From Candidatus Aminicenantota bacterium (GTDB lineage: Bacteria; Acidobacteriota; Aminicenantia; UBA2199), in NCBI GenBank assembly GCA_029939015.1, contig JAOZTV010000157.1, forward strand, positions 1 to 7,425: 7,425 nt of DNA. Reading direction: 5' to 3'. The notes below the pieces were generated by a model. It saw only the letters and a program-made list of their open reading frames with translations. It had not been told where the DNA came from and did no database searches. Positions 1-7,301 of this stretch are shown in pieces. Made by a program: the position numbers and the translations under genes. Numbering within the stretch: the stretch's first letter is position 1; every line of letters starts with the position of its first letter.

Positions 1-329
1 AAATTAGTGAAGGGGCAACTGATCAGAGCTTTGGTATTCATGTTGCAAAGATAGCGGGTTTGCCCTTATCTGTTATTGAGAGGTCAAAGGAAGTTTTACT
101 GGATTTGGAAAAAAAAGAGACTGATAGATTGGTTTCGGATAGAATTTCAGGGAAAATTGATAAAATGCCAAAACAACAAAAATTATTTAAGAATGAAAAT
201 GAGATAAAAGTTTGGGATGATATCAGGGATAAATTAAAAGAACTTGATATAACAACAATGACACCACTTGAGGCAATGAATATACTTCATTATCTAAAAC
301 ATAAGAGTGAACAGGCTTATAAAAAATAG
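1..329 (+). CDS. mutS: DNA mismatch repair protein MutS, C-terminal end (partial, runs off the left edge)
   Basis: Only the last 108 codons are present, read in the frame whose first whole codon is at base 3. MutS recognises mispaired and looped-out bases and uses its ABC-type ATPase to recruit MutL. The fragment begins with the well-conserved end of the ATPase domain: residues 7-21 of the fragment read DQSFGIHVAKIAGLP, followed by a Val-Ile-Glu-Arg-Ser segment, which is typical of MutS1. A charged, helical linker follows (Lys/Glu-rich, about residues 30-75). The tail has a Met-Thr-Pro-Leu-Glu-Ala motif near residue 86, as found at the end of many MutS1 proteins. The stop codon TAG is at 327-329. 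An internal TTG at 60 is not a true start, because conserved MutS sequence extends upstream of it to the window edge. The gene lies 39 bp upstream of lptD on the same strand. Confidence 0.93.
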   Translation, partial: ISEGATDQSFGIHVAKIAGLPLSVIERSKEVLLDLEKKETDRLVSDRISGKIDKMPKQQKLFKNENEIKVWDDIRDKLKELDITTMTPLEAMNILHYLKHKSEQAYKK

Positions 330-333
330 CCTC

Positions 334-362
334 TTGATAAAAACCTCTCTTATATGTAAAAT
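334..362 (+). promoter_or_regulatory. Possible sigma70-type promoter in front of lptD
   Basis: A TTGATA at 334-339 and a TAAAAT at 357-362 are separated by exactly 17 bp inside the 39-bp mutS-lptD gap. If used, transcription would start at about 368-370, right at the lptD ATG (369), giving a leaderless or almost leaderless message. This agrees with the lack of any purine-rich ribosome binding site before lptD. The region is so AT-rich that a chance match is quite possible, and read-through from mutS is the alternative. Confidence 0.35.
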
Positions 363-368
363 ATATAT

Positions 369-2513
369 ATGAAAAATATTTACTTTTTAATATTTATACT
401 GCTTTTTTCGTTAATAATTAATGGTGTAACAGAAAAACCACAGTTTTATGCTAAGGAAATTAGTATGGACGATAATGTAGTAATTTATTCAAAAGATGTT
501 GAAATAAAATTTGGTGTTTATCAAATATATGCTGATTATATTGAGTATGATAGAGCTAAGAAAACAGTTCTTGCAAATGGAAGAGTGAGCTTAAGTACTG
601 ATGAAATGGCAATATCAGGTGATAATCTTGTTTTTAATTTGAAAACAAAGTCGGGCGTAATGTATGATAATGATGGTAATATGTTGCCTGCAATACGATT
701 TAATACTAAAGAATTGAAATTTATAGATGAAAATATAACTGAATTTACAAAAATGAATTTTACATCCTGTGCCCAGAGAGTACCTAGATGGAAGATATCC
801 TGCAAAAATGGAAAAATTATTAAAGAAAAATATGTTGAAATGAAAAGTGCAGTTTTAAAGATTAAAAATATACCGATTTTTTATTTTCCATATATCAGGT
901 TTCCCATTAAAAAAGGAGGAAAGGCTACTGGCTTTCTTTTTCCTCAATTTGGAACAGGAGAAAAAAAAGGTTTTTATATTCAAAATGCTTTTTTTCTTAA
1001 TATAAGACCCAATCTTGATCTGACATTATTTGCAGATTATTTTTCTAAGGCTGGTATAGGTCTTGGAGAGGAATTTCGTTATCTCTTTAAAAATATGTCT
1101 GGAAATCTAAAGTATTATCGGTTTTTTTATAAAGAGGGGAATGAAATAAAACCTGAGGCAGATTCAGATTATTATCTGGATATTCGGCATTATAATAGCT
1201 TTGATCTTTTTGATACAAAAATAAATATCAATATAAATACTCAGAGTGATCCAACTTTTTTGAGATTATTCAGCAACAGTTTTGATACTTCTTTATTTGC
1301 AAATTTTCAAACTTCCTTTTCGCTTAATTCAAAAATTTCAGTTTTTAACTTATCGGTAAATGCTTCTATAAGAGAAACATATTATACTTATCAGGAGAGT
1401 TCACGTATTGTAAAGTATATGCCTTCAATAAAATTAAGTATGTATCAGAAAAAAATATGGAAGATTCCTGGATATTTTTCTTTTAAAACAGCCTTTGAAA
1501 GGGTGAGCCGAAGTGGTGTTTCCTATGAGGATGAACCAGACTTTACAGCTGAATTTATTTCACAGAGGATAAATATTATACCTTCATATACATTAAATCT
1601 TTTTAAACTTTCTTGGCTAAGTACTACAATAAATCTCAGTTCTTATCAGAATTTCTATCCAAAAAGTTATGCTCCTGGAACGAAGACAATTGTCGAAGAA
1701 CCTTTGCATCTTTCTTATAATACTGCAGATGCAACAATTAAGGGGCCTATCGTTTATAAAATATTTAATATGCCAAAGGGTAGGTTGAAACATATTATAG
1801 AACCGCAGATAAATTATAAATACTCTTCAAAAATTGATGATGATGAACTGGACAGGTTAATTAAGGTTGACAGATTTGATTATCCTCAATATTCTGTACT
1901 TGGATTTCAGCTTAGTACACGGTTACTCTATAAAAAGGATGATATGGATGTTAATCCAAGAGAAGTTTTAAAATTAACGATTAGTCAGAGATATTTTTTT
2001 GATCCGGAACTTGCATCAAGGGGAAGAAAAATAAATGACGAATATCCTGATTTCTCGGAGTTGGCAAGTTCTCTACGTTTAAGTTTTACAAAAAATATTG
2101 CAATGGATTTTTCTCTTGCATATAATCATTATTTAAGTAAGTTTCAGCGAATTGGTGCAACACTTACCTTATCGGGTATTGACAATCCTTTAACTGGAAG
2201 AATAGGATATAGTTCCTATATAAGTCCCTTTATGCCTGTTGGTTTTTATTTTAACAGGGACTTGATAACCGGGGCTATTGACTTGAAAATACCAGAATTT
2301 CCTATACAATTCAGTACTGCTGTATCCTATGATATTACCGAAAAAGTTTTTAGATATGGCTCAGCAATAGCAGAAATTGATCTACAATGCATAAAATTCA
2401 ACCTTGAATTTAAAGTGTTTTCTAATACACTTGGAACGTATCCTCAATTCAGGTTTGGTTTTTCTCTTGGCGATATGGGGACTGTGTCAAACATTATGAG
2501 TGGAGATAAATAA
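369..2513 (+). CDS. lptD: LPS-assembly protein LptD (outer-membrane beta-barrel, OstA/Imp family)
   Basis: LptD is the outer-membrane barrel that, with the lipoprotein LptE, inserts lipopolysaccharide into the outer leaflet. The 714-residue protein starts with Lys followed by a hydrophobic stretch (residues 4-18), consistent with a Sec signal peptide; no lipobox Cys is seen. Residues of about 25-150 look like the periplasmic OstA/LptA-type beta-jellyroll. Next come family signatures: a Cys-x10-Cys segment with Arg-Trp between (C134, C145), an Ile-Pro-Ile-Phe-Tyr-Phe-Pro-Tyr stretch (168-175), Thr-Gly-Phe-Leu-Phe-Pro (187-192), and His-x2-Glu-Pro (H475-P479) inside the barrel. From about residue 190 to the end the protein alternates polar and aromatic residues like a beta-barrel. 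It is slightly shorter than the roughly 780-residue E. coli protein. It has only three cysteines: C134, C145 and C674. The ATG at 369 keeps the signal peptide; an in-frame TAA lies 12 bp upstream. No Shine-Dalgarno sequence precedes it. LptE is not in the window. Confidence 0.93.
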   Translation: MKNIYFLIFILLFSLIINGVTEKPQFYAKEISMDDNVVIYSKDVEIKFGVYQIYADYIEYDRAKKTVLANGRVSLSTDEMAISGDNLVFNLKTKSGVMYDNDGNMLPAIRFNTKELKFIDENITEFTKMNFTSCAQRVPRWKISCKNGKIIKEKYVEMKSAVLKIKNIPIFYFPYIRFPIKKGGKATGFLFPQFGTGEKKGFYIQNAFFLNIRPNLDLTLFADYFSKAGIGLGEEFRYLFKNMSGNLKYYRFFYKEGNEIKPEADSDYYLDIRHYNSFDLFDTKINININTQSDPTFLRLFSNSFDTSLFANFQTSFSLNSKISVFNLSVNASIRETYYTYQESSRIVKYMPSIKLSMYQKKIWKIPGYFSFKTAFERVSRSGVSYEDEPDFTAEFISQRINIIPSYTLNLFKLSWLSTTINLSSYQNFYPKSYAPGTKTIVEEPLHLSYNTADATIKGPIVYKIFNMPKGRLKHIIEPQINYKYSSKIDDDELDRLIKVDRFDYPQYSVLGFQLSTRLLYKKDDMDVNPREVLKLTISQRYFFDPELASRGRKINDEYPDFSELASSLRLSFTKNIAMDFSLAYNHYLSKFQRIGATLTLSGIDNPLTGRIGYSSYISPFMPVGFYFNRDLITGAIDLKIPEFPIQFSTAVSYDITEKVFRYGSAIAEIDLQCIKFNLEFKVFSNTLGTYPQFRFGFSLGDMGTVSNIMSGDK
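2502..2505 (+). promoter_or_regulatory. Ribosome binding site of the rmd-like gene
   Basis: GGAG lies inside the last codons of lptD, 10 nt before the ATG at 2516. It supports that start and suggests translation coupled to lptD. Confidence 0.6.
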
Positions 2514-2515
2514 TC

Positions 2516-3457
2516 ATGTCTAAAAGAGTTCTAATTACAGGTAGTACAGGTTTTCTTGCAGGCTACCTTATTAAAGAATTAAAAAAAAAAAGAAATTATG
2601 AAGTATTTGGTATTACTGATAAAAAAGATTCAAAAAGTACTACTGAAAACACTTATTCGATAGACATAAGAGATAGAGAAAAACTTTTTGAAATAATTAA
2701 AACTGTAAAACCTGATATTGTATTTCATCTTGCTGCAATAACTAATGTTGGTTTTGCATGGAAAAATCAAAAACTGACATACGAGGTTAATTTTATTGGA
2801 AGTCTTAATTTGCTTGAAGCATTATCTGAAAATGGATTTAGCAAGGCAAAAGTAATAATGATGAGTTCAGCAGAGGTTTACGGAAATAATGAGGATGCTA
2901 TAACTGAAAGTACAGCAATAAGCATAGAAAATCCTTATTCTCTTTCAAAATATGCTATGGAAATGTTGGCAGATATATTTATACGCTCTAAAGAAATGAA
3001 TATTATAAAAATTAGAGCTTTTAATTTTACAGGACCTGGGCAGGATAAAAAATTTGTATCTTCTGATTTTGCCTGTCAGATTGCTGAGATTGAAAAGCAT
3101 AAAAGACCACCTGTTATCGATGTTGGAAATCTTGCTGCAAGAAGAGATTTTTCAGATGTTAGGGATATAGCAAGATATATAGAAGTATTGAGTAGGCTTG
3201 GAAATAATGGGGAAGTGTATAATTTGTCTTCAGGCAATCTTATTTCAATTAAGGAGATATTGGATAAATTACTTTTATTAACAAAAATTGAAATTAAGGT
3301 TAATATTAATAAAGAAAAATTCAGACCTGTTGATATACCTGTTTTAAAAGCAGACAATTCTTATATTAAAAAAGAATTTAATTTATATCCTGAGTTTGAA
3401 ATGGAGAAAACACTTAAAAATATATTAGATTATTGGAGAAATGTTATAAATGAATAG
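2516..3457 (+). CDS. NAD(P)-dependent sugar epimerase/reductase, GDP-6-deoxy-4-keto-mannose reductase (Rmd)-like
   Basis: This is an extended short-chain dehydrogenase of 313 residues. The N-terminal Rossmann motif is TGSTGFLAGYL (residues 8-18), with Ala in place of the usual third glycine. The catalytic residues are visible: S118 and E120 in SSAEVYG, then Y141 and K145 in the YxxxK motif. The segment RAFNFTGPGQ and the later Val-Gly-Asn-Leu-Ala-Ala-Arg-Arg-Asp-Phe-Ser-Asp-Val-Arg-Asp run are typical of the GDP-mannose 4,6-dehydratase/Rmd group. The length fits Rmd (about 300), which reduces GDP-4-keto-6-deoxy-mannose to GDP-D-rhamnose, better than the longer dehydratase Gmd. The exact substrate is inferred; a GDP-mannose dehydratase or another nucleotide-sugar epimerase remains possible. 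It is cytoplasmic and would supply surface polysaccharide, which fits its place 2 bp after lptD. Its end overlaps the parE start by 8 bp. Confidence 0.85.
   Translation: MSKRVLITGSTGFLAGYLIKELKKKRNYEVFGITDKKDSKSTTENTYSIDIRDREKLFEIIKTVKPDIVFHLAAITNVGFAWKNQKLTYEVNFIGSLNLLEALSENGFSKAKVIMMSSAEVYGNNEDAITESTAISIENPYSLSKYAMEMLADIFIRSKEMNIIKIRAFNFTGPGQDKKFVSSDFACQIAEIEKHKRPPVIDVGNLAARRDFSDVRDIARYIEVLSRLGNNGEVYNLSSGNLISIKEILDKLLLLTKIEIKVNINKEKFRPVDIPVLKADNSYIKKEFNLYPEFEMEKTLKNILDYWRNVINE
3435..3438 (+). promoter_or_regulatory. Ribosome binding site of parE
   Basis: GGAG sits within the end of the upstream gene, 11 nt before the ATG at 3450. It supports the overlapping start. Confidence 0.55.
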
Positions 3458-5294
3458 AGAAGAACAAGAACCAGCATCTTATGATGAAGAAAGTATAAAA
3501 ACACTTGATTGGAAAGAACATATCAGAAAAAGGCCTGGTATGTATATTGGAAAATTAGGTAATGGCTCATCTCAGGATGACGGAATTTATATATTAATAA
3601 AGGAAGTAACTGATAATGCCATCGATGAATATATGATGGGATTTGGAAAAAAAATTGATATTACAATAAGTGAGCATATTGTTAAGGTCAGGGATTATGG
3701 CAGAGGTGTCCCACTTGGTAAATTAATTGATGTATCTGCAAAAATGAATACTGGAGCCAAATATGATTCTAAGGTATTTAAAAAATCAGTTGGTCTAAAT
3801 GGTGTTGGAATAAAGGCTGTTAATGCTCTTTCTGAGAATTTTATTATATCTTCTGCTAGGGAAGGTAAGAAGAAGAGTGTTGAATTTTCAAAAGGTGAGG
3901 TTGTTAAAGAGTATAGTATAAAAAACACTGAAGAGGTAAATGGTACTGAAGTATCATTTTACCCGGATAAAGAACTATTTGGAGAGTTTCATTTTATGTC
4001 CGAGTATGTTGAAAATTTATTATGGAATTATGTTTATCTAAATTCAGGTCTTAATATTTATCTTAATAAGAAAAGATTTTATTCTAAGAATGGATTATTG
4101 GACCTATTAAATGCAAATATTAATATTGAATGCAGGTATCCAATTATTCATTTAAAGGGTGAGGACATAGAAATTGCTTTAACTCATGGCAATCAATATG
4201 GAGAAGAATATTATTCTTTTGTAAATGGACAGCATACAACTCAGGGTGGAACTCATCTTATCGCGTTTCGAGAAGGAATAATAAAGACAATCAGAGAATT
4301 TTATAAAAAAGATTTTGATGTGTCCGATATCAGAAGTTCAGTAATTGGAGCAATCAGCGTTAAAATAGAAGAACCTATTTTTGAATCACAGACCAAAACT
4401 AAATTAGGCTCGAAAGAAATTGCTCCGGATGGAATAGGTGTAAGAAATTTCATTGTTGATTTTATGTCAAAAGAACTTGATAATTTTCTTCATAAAAACT
4501 CTGAAACGGCTGAATTGCTTTTATCAAAAATTCAGGAATCAGAGAGAGAAAGAAAGGCTATGTCAGGTATTAAAAAACTTGCAAGAGATAGAGCGAAAAA
4601 AGCAAATTTACATAATAAAAAACTTCGGGACTGCAAGGTGCATTATAATTCCAAGAATGAAAGACGAATGGAAACAACCATTTTTATTACTGAGGGAGAT
4701 TCAGCGAGTGGTTCAATAACAAAATCAAGAGATGTTGCAACTCAGGCTGTATTTAGTTTAAAAGGAAAGCCTTTAAATACCTATGGACTTACTAAAAAAA
4801 TTGTTTATCAAAATGAAGAATTTAATTTGCTTCAGGCAGCCTTGAATATTGAGGATGGTCTTGAAGACCTTAGATATAAAAATATTGTAATTGCAACTGA
4901 TGCTGATGTTGATGGTATGCATATAAGACTATTACTTATTACATTTTTTCTCAACTTTTTCCCGGATGTTATCAAGAAAAAGCATCTATATATTTTGCAA
5001 ACTCCATTATTCAGGGTACGAAATAAAAAACAGACATTTTATTGTTATAATGAGAAAGAAAGAGTAACAGCTATAGAAAAATGTGGAAAAAATGCTGAAA
5101 TAACAAGATTTAAGGGACTTGGGGAAATCTCTCCAGATGAATTTAAGTATTTTATTGGTAAAGATATACGTTTAGACCCTGTTATTAGCAATAAAGAAAA
5201 TTCAATACCAGAGATGTTGACATTCTATATGGGTAAGAACACACCTGAAAGGCAAAAATTCATAGTAAATAATTTACAAATTGACGAAGTATAA
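3450..5294 (+). CDS. parE: DNA topoisomerase IV subunit B (ParE; GyrB/ParE family type IIA topoisomerase ATPase)
   Basis: ParE is the ATPase subunit of topoisomerase IV, which decatenates and relaxes DNA together with ParC. At 614 residues it matches ParE or short GyrB in length and lacks the insert found in the TOPRIM region of E. coli GyrB. The GHKL ATPase domain shows the catalytic base E52 and Mg-binding N56 in KEVTDNAIDE, D82 in DYGRGVP (the ATP adenine-contacting Asp), and the glycine-rich lid GVGIKAVN (118-125). The transducer has the QTK loop (314-316) with the ATP-contacting K316. The TOPRIM domain has EGDSA (415-419) and the metal-binding DADVDG (484-489). A FKGLGE motif lies in the C-terminal part. 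The N-terminal Leu-Asp-Trp-Lys-Glu-His-Ile-Arg block and Gly-Ser-Ser-Gln-Asp-Asp-Gly are features I associate with Bacteroidota and spirochaete ParE. Choice of ParE over GyrB rests on length and these features. No parC gene follows; the coding cluster ends here and a convergent intergenic region begins. Confidence 0.9.
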   Translation: MNREEQEPASYDEESIKTLDWKEHIRKRPGMYIGKLGNGSSQDDGIYILIKEVTDNAIDEYMMGFGKKIDITISEHIVKVRDYGRGVPLGKLIDVSAKMNTGAKYDSKVFKKSVGLNGVGIKAVNALSENFIISSAREGKKKSVEFSKGEVVKEYSIKNTEEVNGTEVSFYPDKELFGEFHFMSEYVENLLWNYVYLNSGLNIYLNKKRFYSKNGLLDLLNANINIECRYPIIHLKGEDIEIALTHGNQYGEEYYSFVNGQHTTQGGTHLIAFREGIIKTIREFYKKDFDVSDIRSSVIGAISVKIEEPIFESQTKTKLGSKEIAPDGIGVRNFIVDFMSKELDNFLHKNSETAELLLSKIQESERERKAMSGIKKLARDRAKKANLHNKKLRDCKVHYNSKNERRMETTIFITEGDSASGSITKSRDVATQAVFSLKGKPLNTYGLTKKIVYQNEEFNLLQAALNIEDGLEDLRYKNIVIATDADVDGMHIRLLLITFFLNFFPDVIKKKHLYILQTPLFRVRNKKQTFYCYNEKERVTAIEKCGKNAEITRFKGLGEISPDEFKYFIGKDIRLDPVISNKENSIPEMLTFYMGKNTPERQKFIVNNLQIDEV

Positions 5295-5347
5295 GATATT
5301 ATTATAGGCTCTTCGCCAGAAACTGTGGGCGATGTTATTTAACCTCC

Positions 5348-5557
5348 ATGAGTTTATCCTTATTCCGCCCATCCGCCAACTTTAAAAGAAAAATAATTGA
5401 GTGAAATGAATAATTGTATATCAAGGTGCATTAGAAGGCTTCGCCTTTTAATTTTAGCAACTCACTATGAATCGTTCAGACAGACAAAAATTGTCCTACG
5501 GAACATAAATTATTTTTCTTTGCAAGGCTACTTGAGGCTCCATAAGGCTAAACTCAT
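5348..5557. repeat. Imperfect long inverted repeat (MITE-like or palindromic element)
   Basis: The outer blocks, 5348-5363 (ATGAGTTTATCCTTAT) and 5542-5557, are reverse complements at 15 of 16 positions. The inner blocks, 5385-5398 (AAAGAAAAATAATT) and 5508-5521, are reverse complements at 14 of 14. The spacers between outer and inner blocks are nearly equal (21 and 20 nt) but diverged, so the arms are about 50 bp each. The centre, near 5453, is close to a separate small hairpin. I see no transposase and no convincing target-site duplication. It could be a MITE, two inverted copies of a short interspersed repeat, or a structured RNA. Copy number in the genome cannot be judged from one window. 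Confidence 0.5.
5431..5451 (+). terminator. Small stem-loop followed by a T-rich run, possible intrinsic terminator
   Basis: Positions 5431-5439 (TTAGAAGGC) pair with 5443-5451 (GCCTTTTAA) as a 9-bp stem with one G-T pair and a 3-nt loop. The stem is followed by TTTT and then AG. The T-run is partly inside the stem. It lies about 135 nt after the parE stop, inside the inverted-repeat element, so it may terminate the mutS-to-parE transcript or simply be part of the element. Confidence 0.4.
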
Positions 5558-5633
5558 TCCGGTCTTTCCAAAATTAAAATAAAAAAATTATTAATTAATT
5601 ATAAAAATGAGTAGGCTTAAAAGTGGTTTTAGT

Positions 5634-6257
5634 TTAAAAAAAGAAATCAATCATTCTGTCTGAATAATTAATTGCAATAAAGTATATAAAGTATCTTGGT
5701 ATTCTAAAAAATGAGGCTAAGAGAAATGTTCTAAATGGCATTTTTAGAAAACCTGCAGTCCAGCAGGTTAATGAGAAAGGTATTGGGGTCAAAGCACCGA
5801 CTGTAACGCCAAGAAAACCATATTTTTTTAATAAATTACTGCTTTCATTCTGCTTTGATAACAATTTGAAATTAGTTTTTTCTCTAATCCATGTGCCAAT
5901 ATTCCAGCCAATCATACCAGCAATAATTGAAGTAATACCAATAATTAAAACATATATACCCCAATTGCTATTTAATGAACTTTTTGCAATAATCAACAAA
6001 ATTATATCAGTTGGAAAAGCAGGTATTAGAGAGTCTGCAATAAGAATTATCATAACAAGTCCAATAAATCCTGTTTTATTAGTTATCCATTCTGTTATTT
6101 CTGCGATTCCTTCTTTATATACAAAACCTAAAAAACCTGCAATTGAAAAAACGATAATTAAAGATATAAATGCTCCTATTAAATATTTTTTTAGAGACTT
6201 GTCTGTACTTTTGTCAGCCTCGTTTTTTTTTATTTCAGAATTAATATTAGGTTGCAT
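5634..6257 (-). CDS. DedA/VTT-domain (SNARE-associated Golgi-type) integral membrane protein
   Basis: The 207-residue protein has a charged, Lys-rich N-terminal tail (residues 1-24) and then hydrophobic segments at about 25-47, 63-92, 100-124, 146-170 and 175-197. The 75-92 stretch, with Pro-Ala-Phe-Pro-Thr-Asp, and the 146-190 stretch, with Gly-x-Leu-Thr-Pro-Ile-Pro-Phe, Ala-Gly-Phe and an Arg-Ile-Pro-Arg-Tyr, resemble the two re-entrant/helix halves of the VTT domain. Family members include lipid scramblases and proteins needed for membrane potential and envelope integrity; no specific substrate can be read from this sequence. It starts 3 nt after the stop of the SelB-like gene, so the two are very likely co-transcribed and perhaps translationally coupled. 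No Shine-Dalgarno sequence is visible before its ATG. Confidence 0.75.
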   Translation of the reverse strand: MQPNINSEIKKNEADKSTDKSLKKYLIGAFISLIIVFSIAGFLGFVYKEGIAEITEWITNKTGFIGLVMIILIADSLIPAFPTDIILLIIAKSSLNSNWGIYVLIIGITSIIAGMIGWNIGTWIREKTNFKLLSKQNESSNLLKKYGFLGVTVGALTPIPFSLTCWTAGFLKMPFRTFLLASFFRIPRYFIYFIAINYSDRMIDFFF

Positions 6258-6260
6258 TAG

Positions 6261-7301
6261 TTAAACCGGCAATAAAATCTTTCTATTATCATCTATACGT
6301 TCAGTTATTTTTTCATTATCCATATACTCTAAAATTACAATAATGTTTTTTCTGGTATAGTTTGTCAAATCTCTAAATAGTTTTATACTGATAATATCGC
6401 CTTGATTTCTTTTATATTTTTTTAATTTGTTTATAGTTTTTGATAACTCGCTATTTGAGATAAAAAACTTTTTATTTAATTGAATGACTTTTTTGTTTTC
6501 TATTAAATTCCAGACTGAATCATTTACAATCGCATAAGCCAGACCTGTTTTTTTAATCATTTCCTCTAAAGAGAATACACCTGTTCTTCCATTGATTTCA
6601 ATTTCTATAAATTCAATATTGTCAAGATCTTTTTGTGTTAAAGAGAGTCTAGAAAAGGTAAGTCTGTCATTTGAGATAATGAACGAATATTCATCCTTTA
6701 AGGAATATAAAAGGTACTTAAAAAAAATAGATTCTTTTGGGAGTTTTAATTTAAGTTCTATATCAGATAATTTAATTGTTTTTTCTCTTTTATTGTATTT
6801 TGTAAGAATAATCTGATTGAGTTCTTCTAAATATTTTTTATAATTATCATATAAGGTTATATAAAGAAGACTGACATCAATGATTTTTATTTTATTATCT
6901 ATCTCCTGTGTTGTTAAATGTTGGATGAGATTTTCCTTATTTATTTTAAAAAAGTCTAATAATAAACTGCATTTTAGAAAATTTTCAACATAGATTAGGT
7001 TTAAAAGTGTTTTACTATTGTCTTCGGGTTTAGCATCAGCGATTAAAGTGAAAATCCTTGTAAGTTTTCTTTTATTATATTTTGAAAGAAATGGAGCCAA
7101 AAATGTGATTTCTTCGTTGGAACTATTAAGATTTGTTTTTTCATAAAAAGAAAATTCATATTGATTTTTAAAGTGAATTATATAAAAGTTTTCTTCAACT
7201 TTAACAAAAGTAGCCAATAGCATTTCGTCGTCTTTTGTAATTTTACCAGAAAAATTTGGACTTTCGTGTTTTAGTTTAATAAAATAGGATGTAAATTTCA
7301 T
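6261..7301 (-). CDS. SelB-like protein, C-terminal winged-helix half only (no GTPase domain)
   Basis: SelB is the elongation factor that delivers selenocysteinyl-tRNA; its C-terminal half is four winged helices that bind the SECIS hairpin in mRNA. This 346-residue protein matches only the end of barrel domain III (about 1-85, ending in an Ile-Thr-Phe-Leu-Ala-Pro and Asn-Lys-Arg-Lys-Leu segment where SelB has Gly-Gly-Gly-x-Val-Leu-Asp-Pro) plus the winged helices, roughly 95-165, 155-218, 228-283 and 285-346. The last is clearest: F309 R310 D311, T316 R317 K318, then ILEYMD (323-328), where SelB usually has FRD, SRK and LLEYLD. Further on, TERIDDNR replaces the usual TRRVGDxR. There is no P-loop or other G-domain motif, and full SelB is about 600 residues or more. 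The ATG at 7299-7301 is preceded in frame by TAA TAA TAG, so it cannot be extended. No ribosome binding site is visible. It may be a stand-alone RNA-binding protein, a decayed selB, or a paralogue; selA, selC and selD are not in the window. Confidence 0.65.
   Translation of the reverse strand: MKFTSYFIKLKHESPNFSGKITKDDEMLLATFVKVEENFYIIHFKNQYEFSFYEKTNLNSSNEEITFLAPFLSKYNKRKLTRIFTLIADAKPEDNSKTLLNLIYVENFLKCSLLLDFFKINKENLIQHLTTQEIDNKIKIIDVSLLYITLYDNYKKYLEELNQIILTKYNKREKTIKLSDIELKLKLPKESIFFKYLLYSLKDEYSFIISNDRLTFSRLSLTQKDLDNIEFIEIEINGRTGVFSLEEMIKKTGLAYAIVNDSVWNLIENKKVIQLNKKFFISNSELSKTINKLKKYKRNQGDIISIKLFRDLTNYTRKNIIVILEYMDNEKITERIDDNRKILLPV

Larger units (their letters stand above)
5295..5633. other. 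Convergent intergenic region without a credible gene
   Basis: This stretch separates the plus-strand parE from the minus-strand VTT gene. About 5305-5380 is noticeably richer in G and C than the neighbouring genes and contains short repeated pieces: GGCTCTTCGCC near 5307 and AGGCTTCGCC near 5436. It also holds TCGCC (5313-5317), which can pair with GGCGA (5328-5332). The last part, about 5570-5633, is almost pure A/T and shows no clear terminator for the minus-strand genes. A 61-codon open frame in it starts with TTG, has no ribosome binding site and lies across the inverted repeats, so it is not called. The main content is the inverted-repeat element and hairpin listed separately. Confidence 0.6.

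Noticed and set aside
4453..4719. 88-codon plus-strand open frame inside parE
   Set aside because: It is a frame-shifted reading of the conserved parE region leading into the TOPRIM EGDSA motif, which is intact in the main frame.
5397..5582. 61-codon plus-strand open frame in the convergent intergenic region
   Set aside because: It starts with TTG, has no ribosome binding site, and runs through the inverted repeat and the hairpin; its composition reflects the repeat and not a protein.
5586..5603. Palindromic ATTAATTAAT stretch as a terminator for the minus-strand genes
   Set aside because: It is pure A/T with no stable GC stem, so it would not form a convincing intrinsic terminator hairpin.
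5866..6264. 132-codon plus-strand open frame
   Set aside because: It lies entirely opposite the VTT membrane protein gene, whose transmembrane pattern and VTT motifs make it the real one; the Ile/Pro-rich translation is the antisense of hydrophobic codons.
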